Positions 50,001 through 62,000 of a stretch of 64,000 bases of DNA are shown here, piece after piece (the stretch's first letter is position 1; each line of letters starts with the position of its first letter). The DNA lies in contig CM017558.1 in the NCBI GenBank assembly GCA_007844125.1, forward strand, positions 32,018,230 through 32,082,229, written 5' to 3'. The notes below the pieces were generated by a model, which ran no database searches, was not told the DNA's origin, and saw only the letters and a program-made list of their open reading frames with translations. The stretch comes from Sinonovacula constricta (Eukaryota > Mollusca > Bivalvia > Cardiida > Solecurtidae). Position numbers and translations under genes: made by a program.

Positions 50001-53000
50001 ACACCAGAAATGTCACGCGGTAGGCTAATCACTGCTTGTACCCTGTTGAGAAGGTGTTAATTGGAATCAAGTTACAGTTGGACGCGAAACCAGCTGCATG
50101 CTACAAACATGCCATTATAGATCGAGGGTATTGCGGGAACGTGTGAAAGAAGTGTCAACTATTGATGCTCTTAACAGTGGGTTTGTTTTCTTTAATTGAT
50201 CGGAAGATTAAAAGATATCACTGTATTGATTGCTTACTTAAAATATGTTTACGTTAGTGCTAAATGCAAACTGTCATTGTTTTAGGATGTCATACTATAA
50301 ATTCAACGACTAAATGGTGCAAAACAACTAAATAATGCTAAACTTACATATACAGTATGAGTGTACATGTACATACGTTTACAAGTTATTTGTGTTATAC
50401 AACTTGTTTTTTCATCATCAATAAATTATTTAAAAAATCATCTTCTGTTATCTCTTATAACAATATATTGCATTTTCATTACCAAAGCAAAATTAACTAA
50501 ATCATATACTTATGAAAATCTAGTACAAAACTATTTAAAAACACACACATTTTTTCTCGTCTTATTGAAACCTCTGAGCAGCAACACCTCTGAGCAGCAA
50601 CACTTTTTCGTGCCTCCGCCAGATGTTGCTGTGGAGAGGTTTTACTGTATATTCAATAAATTAAATGTGTTCCAGGAAACATTTTAATTGTAATTTCGTC
50701 AAATACGTAAAACAACACTCGAGAGATTAATATCTATGATATCATGTGTATGAAAATTGTCTTCCTATTGTTAATACTTTTTACAATGATTAAAAAGCCT
50801 GGATAACATATTCCGTCTTCACTTTGTCTATTATTGTGTCTTGCTATTCCAATCAGTTAGCTATGGTAAGCTATGGTTGAGCTTTGAAAACTTGATAGTG
50901 CCTTTTTTTTCGACGAATATTCAAATAAAGGTATCTTTCGGGGTTTTATTGTGCCTTAAAATATTATGATTTATGATATCGATTTGATTGATTAACAACC
51001 TTATGCCACTTTTGAGTGCATCATTTCTAAGCCGTTGCTTGAATTAAGATATAAATAAGTTTCAGTCCCCTACTTTTGGGGAAATTCACATGTAACCTCA
51101 CCCTTATATAAACAATTAAGCTTGTAATTTTGTAACCCCGCATTTTATACAGTTTGTAAAATATGTAATGTAGAGTGCTTGCCGAACATACTCGCCTAAT
51201 GCGATACAGTTGTAAATAGTTTTATTTACGTTTGTATACCGTTTACAAAATGAGGATGCAGTAGATTCTATAGCACTGTTATATTCATAGTCCCAATTTC
51301 CATAACAGATCGTTGGAGAAATCATTGAATCAAATATTTGAAACAGATAAGTTGGTTCTTTTAATCTATATGGTCGATAAAACGTGTATAATGAGGATAT
51401 GACCTTTTATGGTTGGATTGTTCATTTATTAATAGCATAATTCCAAAATTAATTTAGTATTAACCGGTGTACTTATACATCGCAGTTGTTCTAACTTCCT
51501 GGCCACTTTATTTCTACTCTCAGTATCTTTTCAATACTCCACGATATCGGAAACATATTATCCCTTTCCATTTTAAGTGTTTGACAGTAAATATCAATAA
51601 CATGTAGCTATTTTGTATCTTATTTAGTGTTTTTACACTGTTTGCAAAAATCGTTAGAGAACATTAAACAAATTAGGCCATGGATTGCATTCGAAACAAA
51701 TATACCAGCACTACATCTTCATGGCGTAGGATACACAACTCATCAATGTAGAGGGGAATATTGAGCTTGTTTTATCTTCTTGCCTAGTACCAATATGTCA
51801 GTCATTAATAATCTTGTTAGAACTTGTGTTATGTTGGTCAGGCTTTGAGTACATTTAAACTTTAAAACACGCCTGTATATTTCTATATATCAATTTATGG
51901 ATATAAAGAATTATCTCATGAACAACCTTCTACTTATTTTATCAAATGCTTTGCGAAAGTCAACGTATAGACACCTAAGTCATTCACCCTTTAGTGATAT
52001 ATATTTTTGAACCATAGCCCAAAAACAAAACAAAACATCTGTTGTCTGTAGCTGATTACCCTCGCCTTAATCCGGCTTGCCACTTACTAATTTTATTATT
52101 GTCTTCAGACCATCTATACAGGCATTTATTTATTATTGATGGAAATAATTTATATGTAAGAGTGTTTTTGTTAACATTCTCACTCTATAAACAATTGTCT
52201 GTATCAATGGCAGACTTATATTTGAACACTGGACATATAACACGTATACTCCATGATAAAGCGAAGGTGCATGTTTCCAAAATTATATTAATTAGTTTGT
52301 GAAGCTCTATGTTTCCTATAAGACAATATTTACATAAATTGCGGTGACACGTTATTTAGACAAGTAATTGGTATTTCTATGGGAACCAACTGTGCACCAT
52401 TAATTGCAGATTTGTTTTTATACTGCTTTGAATTTGATTTCATGTTAACTTTGTCCCCTTCTAACCTAAGCCACTTTATAGAGGTTTACAATTTAACGGC
52501 ACGCTATCTTGACGATATTCTAACTATAGTTAGTCCTTTCTTTTCTCAAATGATCCGTCTGATTTACCCTCCAGAACTTACCCTTAATAAAGTAAATAAC
52601 TGACATTTAAATGCAGCATTTCTAGACTCTGAGATCACTATTTCCAATGATAACGTCTCTACTAAAATCTATGACAATTGAGATGATTTCAACTTAAGTA
52701 TTGTGAATTATTAATACCTTGACGGTGATTCACCTCGTGCTACCTCCTATGGTATTTACATATCACAACTTACAAGTATTGCACGAGTTTGTACTAAAGT
52801 AAAAGATTTCAATGCTAGAAACCGGTTTATTTCTTCTAAACTGTTAAAGCAAGGCTTTTGTTTTCATAAATTAAGAAAGGCATTTTCAAAATTCTTTCAC
52901 CGCAATGATTTTATTGCTTCTAAGTTTAATAGCAGTATGAAAACACTCATGCAGAAAGGCATAAGCCATCCTGCATTTTATGGAAATGGTTTATACAGGG

Positions 53001-56000
53001 TACAAAGAAAATCAAGGGTCTCAATAATTTTTCTGACCACTTTTCAAAAATTATCAGAAAACGTATTGCAGACGGTTACAACCCGGGAATCCTTCGTTGT
53101 ACTGCATTGCTCGCAATTGACCCCTTTTACAGTCAAGAACTTGCATTGCTTTTAAATTACACGATGACCGGACAGGTCGTTGAGACTATATGAAAACAGT
53201 AACTTAAAGGCATAATTGGACAGTCACTGTTGGATTTCCTGAGTCTTCATCTTTCCAGTCGTGCCCTATATATGTAAGACAACTTGAGTAGTCTCCATAC
53301 TCTTTACGTGAGATTGCACAGTAGGTATAACATCAGGATTTTTTGAACCTTTATTATATCAAATATGCCAACTGCTGATAAATCCTCTGCTTTTATGATA
53401 TGTTGTTTTAAAAAAGACGTATTAATTCTTAACAATACTAATTTTATTTTATTGGTTATTGTTGTGTTCTAAACTTCGATGATTTCTTTCGTATTTTTTA
53501 CATTATACTATTAACACTTTTGGCGTATGACGTCATGGCATTCTATGACGTCATTTCATTGTTCTTGTTATATATCAGCGCTTGTGCTGTTTTTGTTCAA
53601 ACTTCTCTTTCATTTCGAATTTTTAGGTTGCCGGGGCTTTTATCTACTGTACATACTGTACATATGTTGATAATTTATTTTATTACTAGTTATGTACATA
53701 GGTTCGTTGTATCTGTTTTAACTCTGGATGCAGGTGCTTACTGTTAGTTGTTTCACTTTTACGGGGTATTCTTATTTACATTGTTTGTTTGATAGAAAAA
53801 CCTTCAGGAAGTGCGAGGTTGGAGCGCTCCACAAACCAGGTTTAAGAACCCCAGTCGGTCCTTTTGCCGACTGACCGTTTCAAGGCGGTAACTGATGTTG
53901 TTGTTTGTTTTTTTTTGCGTGTTATGTCTCGTCTCTGTGATTTTGTCACATTTACATTTACCCTGTTTGCCTTTGTCTACAGGTAGATTAAATTTAAATA
54001 TCTATGGAAATTTTGATAGGGCATTTTCTTATTTACCTATTATCAAGATTTGAGCTATGTAATTATCAGTATAATATAAGACAATGCAGATGATATCACG
54101 CCTAAACCACAGCGTGTGTTATTGACTAATTATGATCTGGCTGTAAAACTTCCTGATGTTCTATTGGTATATTCAGTATGACAGCTGATTCGTCTATAAG
54201 TTGAGTATTATTTATATCAATATCAACATCATAATTATCATAAAGCAATGTTCCTAAATAATCACTCCATTCATTTGTTGTAATATAACATCCTTGTAAT
54301 ATTCTTTTGCTACATTGTATTATCGTCGACCAAACTTCTTTCTATTATTTCTGTTATTTTTCTCTTTCATGTTTTGCTGAGTTTGAAGTTTTATTTTGCA
54401 TTTATTTCATTTAATAATTCCTCTTCTCTTTATAAGCTTAAAGACCTTTTACAGATAAAGTTGATCTAAAATGTTTTAAAAATATGTCCCTTTTTGTTTC
54501 TTGGTTTCACATTCTGCGTCCCATCATAATGGCAGTATAGCATAAGAATTATTGGTACGTACTTATTGTTTTAGCCGACAACTGGTATAGATTTGTTTTA
54601 CGTCGGATGGGATAGGATTTGCCGGTATTTCTATCATTATAGGGGCAGTTATGAGGTGCCCAGGGACTGGACCCGGGCGGCCCATTATATTAACACTGAC
54701 GAGTCAGGCGTAATGCTGTCCCCTTAGCCCCGAGCGTTATGACAGAAGCCACTACTACCAACTATAATGTCTTTGGTTTGACCCAGCCTGGGTTTGAACC
54801 CGCGACCTCCCGATCCACAAACCGACGCTCTACCACCTGAGCTATTGCGGCCGGTGTTATAATTGTAATAGCACTACCAACGTTGTTCATCATTTCATTC
54901 ATTATATGGTGTATTTACTCGTTCCGTGAAACGTGACTGACATGTTTCTTATTTATTTTCATGTCATTTGAATCGCTCTATTCGGCGAAAAATCAATGTG
55001 CATAACTTTGTACAAATTCATTAGTCGATTCAGATGTTTACCTCAATTTTAGTAAGCATGACGAAGTGATTAGACTCACATTTCTCACATACTTTAAATT
55101 CATATATACAAATGGTAAAGAGTTATGTTGATGCATTCATATAATCTACAACACTGGCACCATCATTAGCAAAACTCCCGTCTTTTATCTATTTCAAGCC
55201 GCCTATCCAAAGATATATATCAAATAAACAGCATACATTTGTAAGCGATTTGTCAACACTGTTGGTCTTTGAATCTCTATGTTGCCTACATGTATGTTAC
55301 TTATATGTAGAACTATTATATTCAACATTACATATATGAAGTCTAAATCATCACGCGGAATTACTATTAAAGACGTTGGGGAGAGGCCTTAGGGTTCGGA
55401 TTGTCCGTTTAAAGTCGTTTTTTTTAAGCAAAGTCGCTTTTGTGCCATCTTTTTTTTTGCCCCACTACAACCAAATGCAATAAAAAGAGCGGCCAAGAAA
55501 GTCAGCATTTGAAAAATTAGAAAGAACCAGCATTTCATGGCACTTGATATGACAGACTAATGACATACAGAGCTTTTCCTTTCCTTAGTTATATAAAAAT
55601 AGGGGGGAAACAATTCATATCGAAACCCAAGGGAGTCGGCTTTCGCAATAAACATATGTATAATGGTAACATACCTCTGGCTTTGACAATTGAACGTTTT
55701 CTATTGTAGAATGCTCAAAAGATACGTTTGGGATGAACTGTTCCTACAACTGCAGTGGTCACTGTATTGACGGGGAAACTTGCAACAAGACTGACGGACA
55801 TTGTGATGGTGGATGTGTGACTGGCTGGCAGGGGAACCTATGTGAAATCGGTAAGTCGAATAGGTATGTCACCTAAAACTGCTTGTTTATAGGTGAGGTT
55901 ATTTTTGCTCTTACTTCCCTCTATTGATCTCCGACACCCAGTTGAAATAAATACGCATGCTGTTACACCATGGGGGCAGTTAAAAGTATTTTCAAGAGAA

Positions 56001-59000
56001 ATAACATGTCTTCTAGGCCTTAAGTTAGTATACTTCGTGTACTTGAGTGTGAGTGCGGGTGCGCCTGTATATATGTTCGTGTGTGCGGATGTGTGTGTGC
56101 TTGTGCATTGTGTGTCTTCACGTGCGTGTGTACGCGACCTTGTCTGTGTGTGTTTTACTCCCCTTGTGAAAAATTATGTTCTCCCAACATTTGAGAAGAA
56201 AAACGGTCTTGATGAGTTGACATAGATCAAGTGCACCGTGAGTTGTTTGTGTGTAATTTTCCGTAATCTCTGGTAATATTTTGTCTTTTCCGTAGCTGTG
56301 GATTCAGCCCAAGCTTTCCATGGCAAGAGGCCAGCAATGGGTGTTGCTATTGGAGCCGTACTGGTACTACTTGGCGTCTTATTTTTTGTGGTTGTAGTCT
56401 ACAGACGAGTCTACATACCATCCAGGTAAATGTCTATTCACAAATAATTCCTTTTGTTTCTACTTTAAAGATCAAGGTATCGTTAAACGGACTGTCATTT
56501 GTTCGGATACACTGCATGTTTGATGCACTGCAAATTTAAAAAGACCACGAACATATTGTTTGTTTGTCCATTAAGTCTCGTAAACTCCAGTTAATCCAGT
56601 TAATCTTATCAGTCCATCATCATGATCATCATGATATGTATTGCCAATGTTTCCATTAAGTATACTTTCGCTATTCCGTCTCGTCGGTCTTGTCAGTCAG
56701 TGTCGCCAGTTCATCCAGTCAGTCCTTCGAGTCGGTACCGTCTGTCCGTCTTGTCTGTCGTGTCAGTTTCGTTGATCCGTCTAGTCAGTAATGTCAGTAC
56801 CGGCTGTCCCTCTCAACAGTTGTGTCAGTTTCGTCGATCTGTATATTCAGTCCATTTAGCCGGCATTATCCCTAAGACTGTCAGTTAATCCAGCCAGTCA
56901 AGGGGCTGCGCTGGCTGTAACCGTATATAAGCGAGATAAATAAAAATAATTTTGAACGCAATATTTCTTTCTCAATCCAATTAGACTAGTTATTTGTGCA
57001 ATGCGACATAGTATTAAAAGAAAAGAAACAGTATTGTTTATTACCGTTACTCATATTCGGTAATGTTTATTAACAATCGAAGGTCGGTATGAAAAAAGAC
57101 ACACATTACTTAGAATGATACAATATACGTTACCAAGATAATTACTTACTGTACAATACTTCAAAATAGTATTTAATAGGATTCGGTGCATGCCTATTAA
57201 AAGAAATGTGATTTAAACAGTCGACTTAGAAGGAGGGTTATTTATTTAAAGAAAGCGTAATTCAAAAGTGATATTAACGGCGGTTGTCGTAACTCAGAGA
57301 AAATGCTTAGTATATACACCTACGTCCAGAGACATCATTTGAGTTAATAATAGCTAAAATAATAAAAATCGACAAATTCATTTTTATTTATTTTATACTG
57401 TTTTCTATCTATTACATAATCCGATTATTTTTTTTATTTTTTTCGTCTTGCTTTGGTCCTAAAATCTCTTTAATGTATTCACTTTAATTAGCACTTTTCA
57501 CGCAGATACTAGTATCGACAAGTATCAATAAGGAGTCCAACTCTGTACGCACGTGATGAGCAGGACATTATACATATACCTAAGACTACAAAGAAAAACG
57601 TTTAATGAATGTTAGTGCCAGTAAACAAAATGTCGACTCTGGCCTATGTTTTACATTTATTATGGACGATTTGTATAAATTTAATGCTAATGCCATGTCG
57701 TCGCATAGTGTTTAGCTTTCTTTAATACAGACAGAACAAACGCCACCAAAAACCAGTACCAGTCCAGTCTAGTTATGAGACGGCGTATGACAACAGACTT
57801 ATCGCCTCAGGCTTAAACAGTGGTACGTCTTTATTTATTTTATTTTTTTATTTTTTTATTATTTTTTTTTTGTGGATAGGTATTGCCACATACTTGGTAC
57901 TTGATCGATTTATATGTCCAAACTTTATATATTCGTTTTATGTTTTTTTCTGTACTTCTCATTACTGGCATGTTTTCATAAATGTGGTGGTAAGTGCAAT
58001 TTAATTAAAAACCAAACCGTTTTACTAAGAAAGGCAAAGAAAATGTAAATTGTGTATAAAATAAGAATATTCACAATAAGAATATATGACAAAGTCCTAT
58101 GAGTATTGCAACATATACCAAACTCCGAAAAGGCACAGAACAAAGGTATTTTACATGCAAGCCAAGCGAAAAGTAAGAACAAATTTGTGATGAGTCATTT
58201 AAGGAAAAGAGCAGACCCGACAGTTACCGCCTTGGAACGTTCAGTCGGCAATATGGACCGACTGGGGTGCTTAAACCGGTTTTACAGAGCTCTAACCTCG
58301 CACTTCCTGACGAGTTTCTCAAATGCAAGCAACGGAAAGAAAAACGATCTAGTTGAAAACAAAATGTCCATGCGCAAACCTACTTAGAAAGAGAACAACA
58401 CGGTATGAATTTGCACGTAAGAGTACTGTACCATCAAAGGAGTAAAGCAGAAACTCTACCCCACTACCCCAAATACACTATTATGGAATTCTGGTAGTTA
58501 CGGCGACACAGTCGGGTCATATTTTATATCCGGCTGTTGTATTAAATATCTTTACACCTAAATATACATTGACGGGGTGTCACTTCATTTTACTCGCAGC
58601 AACGTGAAACCCCACTAACATTTCGCCTCCCCATTTAGCCGCGAATTGTATTCATTTCTTTAGAGGAAATGTCTTTTCTACACGAAGTTTATCATTTTTC
58701 ATTTACTCAACACTTTGCGTGTTTAGGACGTTCAATCTGAGCTTTACTGGTTTTAGGAAATCAATTGATATCTTATTTAGAGCTTGCACATAGTACATCG
58801 TAACTAAGTTGAAATTACTTTTGAAAACAAATGAAAGATAACGGAATTTGCTCTTTTCTTTTTGTGAGTGTTAAATATTTTAACCAATTTTAGGGCACTA
58901 TAGGTTAATTAAATTTATTAAACATTTGTAGAGGCTAAACTACATACATGTAACAAAATATGGAAAAGACCGTTTGCTTTTCACGCACCCACTCTCGCAA

Positions 59001-62000
59001 CATTTTCATACAATCACCTATTAACATGTATCTACAATCTAAGTCAAGTTAAAAATTACAAGCAATATGTTCGAATCAAATCAAAAGATCGTATATATAA
59101 TATCATTGCGATTTCACGACGAGGGTTGTCATTTTATATTGCACAAAACAAAGAAAGTATCGTTTGAAACCGTAAGTACTTCAAATATTAAACAATACCT
59201 GAAACCTTAAGTCCAGACTTATCCGATCTAGCCCTTAACTTGACTACACAAGTTAGCAAAGAATGAGCATCAATGTAGATAATTCCCACAGCTCACCTCT
59301 AAAACTTGACTAAACGATATTATAGTCGATATATAAAATCTGCAACTTGTCGAATAATGTTCTAGTTTCCATGCATTGACAAGTTAAACGAAAGGAAAAT
59401 AATCATTTGATCATTTTTTGTTTGCAATAACCGTCATTGTATATGCTGATTCTTCTTCGTAAATGTCTAGCTATAAAACAATTACAAATTTGTTTATTTT
59501 CTACCTAAAGACAATGAGTTTTCGCGACCTCGGGTTAGAGCTCTGTAAAACCGGGTTAAGTACCTCAGTCGGTCCCTTTTACCGGCAACTGTTGGGTTTT
59601 CCCTTTTTGTTAAATGACTAATCACAGGTTTGTTTTTACCTTTACATTTAGCTTGCATCTGAATACATTTGTATGTGGCTTTTCAAATTGTGGTGCATGA
59701 TGAATGCTCAAAGGAATTGATTGTATATTATTTTTATTGACATCGCGAGTGGCGGAATATGCGGAAGATGCACACTTCCAATGCGAACTGACTGACCGTT
59801 AAGAACTATGTTGGGGCGCAAGTGGATATCGAAGTGGTGAGCATAACGTCGCCACCACAAGAGTCAAATCGTCGACATCTTGGTGGAAAATCGTACGCGT
59901 TCAGCTTTAAATACATATGATGATGGAGAGGTCTGATCAGTAAACAATATTGCAAAATGACAACACAACTATTTTTGTTGTATACTTTAACACCCTTGCA
60001 ATAACAAATAGAACATGTGACAATTGCAGATCAATCTAGACACCAATATGCCGCCCCTTTATCGCAAGACGGTTGCGAATATTACAACTTGGTGGAACGC
60101 ACAGCTCCCATTGTAAAGATACCAGAACATGGCATACTGTTGGAAAATCTCATAAATCTTTTGGAAGATGAGAACCACCGCCCTGGAAAACTAGCGGCTG
60201 AGTTTGTGGTGTGTTTTCTCCGTACACTATAAACTACATTTTCAATAATTTATTTTCATTTGTGTACAAATAAATTCACATTACCTTTAGATTTTTCCGC
60301 TTTATCATTAAACCTACATGTTTACTTGCTAGTTGTCATTTTGTTTTTAATTCATTACAGTTTCATTTAATTGCATTTATTTTATGTATATTTTATATTG
60401 TCCTTTTTGCCTAATTGCTTATTTTTATTCGATTTCCACCAAAATGTTAGCCATTCATGGTTATTGCCGATTCACTGTCGTATGTAAGTCACTTAAGTTT
60501 CTATACTTGCTAAATATCTTTATCATAAATTTACTTGAAGTTTCTTGTTAATGGAGAGAAATGACACCTTAAAGTAAGACAACGTACCAACAGGAAATGG
60601 ACAGCTCATTGGTTAGAATGTTGCGTTATTCACAATGTCTTAAAATTTGAACAAATCAGAATGTCGTGTTGTTGTTGTTTTTTTTTTTGTTTTTTAAGTA
60701 TATGTTCATTGTACACAGCATTTCCTGCACAAGCAGAAGAATTTGGAAGTTCGTATGCATAAGTAAAAATTGTTAATTTAGCCATTTTAACTAAAAATGT
60801 GTTAACGACAAAACACATCGTTCAAACCCGAACCAAATGTCAACTATAGTGTGTTTTACAAGTACTCCAGTTTATGTCTGCAGCTGGTTAGTATATAAAT
60901 TCAATTTTATTTTAGAACATTCCGACTGTTGCTGAGCATTCATGTTTGGAGGCCCAAAAGTCAAGCAACAAACACAAGAACAGATACCAGCAGATATACC
61001 CATGTATGTATACATATGCATGAGTCAAATGCACCAGTCATACGCATCTCTCATGTGCATCAGTCAGCTGCATCGATCAGATGCATCACTTATACACATC
61101 ACTCATACGCACCATTCACACTGAGAAGTTATACGCTTTAGTTCTACGTATCAACCATAGAGTTCGGCCAAACAAATCAGCAACGGGCTTCAGTCATACA
61201 TACCAGTTATATTTGTATTCATCATGTGCATCAGTCAAATGCATCTAGCATGCGCATCATTCATACTGTACACACATAGGCATCAGCCAAACACGTCATG
61301 TGCATTATCAATATAATTTCTAATCTCTGGTTACCTTTTACTAATCGCAAAAAATAATCACACTCAATGTTTATTCTTTCCAAATCTTATAAAAAGCACG
61401 ATAGTGGTCTCTGCTAAAGATAGACATCGATGTCAAAGCGGATTACCTGGATGACGCTGTAACGTGATCGCAGATGTAAGTTGTCACGTGATTATAGCTA
61501 TCTATGCAGCGTGATAATAAACACCTATTTGAATTACGAATTGTGCTTCACTGTTCACACAGATCTAGAGCATACATGAACAGCATTGTGCACGACTTTT
61601 TCGGGAACCAATGACTTAATCTGTTATTTAAATAAATATGGTCCAAACTGTGATACAATGTGGCAAGCTTATGTTTATAGTATGTTTTAAACATTGTTAT
61701 TTCTTATCAATAGATGACCACAATAGAGTTATATTGCACACAATCGGGGCCGATGCAAGTTCAGATTACATCAATGCTAGCCATATCGACGTAAGTTACA
61801 CTTCTCAACTTGTTTAGCTGTTGTATGGGTATTAATTCCGAAATATGTCTTCTGGAGGTAAAATTGTTTAGTAAAAGTAAGTCATAAAGGAGTCTTCGCA
61901 AGTGTCGTCGTGATAATTAACATGGCACACACTATGAAAGGTTTATACGTTAAACCTCAAAAAGTTGATATTTCAGACTGATCTAAATTTATTTTCCATT

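Larger units (their letters stand above)
50652..55709. other. Right part of gene 2's long intron: repeat-rich
   Basis: Beyond the pogo-like element this stretch holds the reverse-transcriptase relic, one half-copy of the dispersed repeat and a minus-strand SINE. The remainder (50.65-52.0 and 54.9-55.7 kb) shows no gene. Confidence 0.55.
57823..60029. other. Gene 2 intron before PTP D1
   Basis: It contains a T-rich tract (57835-57872) and two copies of the dispersed hairpin repeat in opposite orientation (58055-58330 and 59518-59745). No exon-like sequence was recognised between them. Confidence 0.5.

Noticed and set aside
54745..54858. Possible functional tRNA gene on the minus strand
   Set aside because: Polymerase III boxes are present, but the anticodon arm does not fold and the sequence continues into a SINE body.
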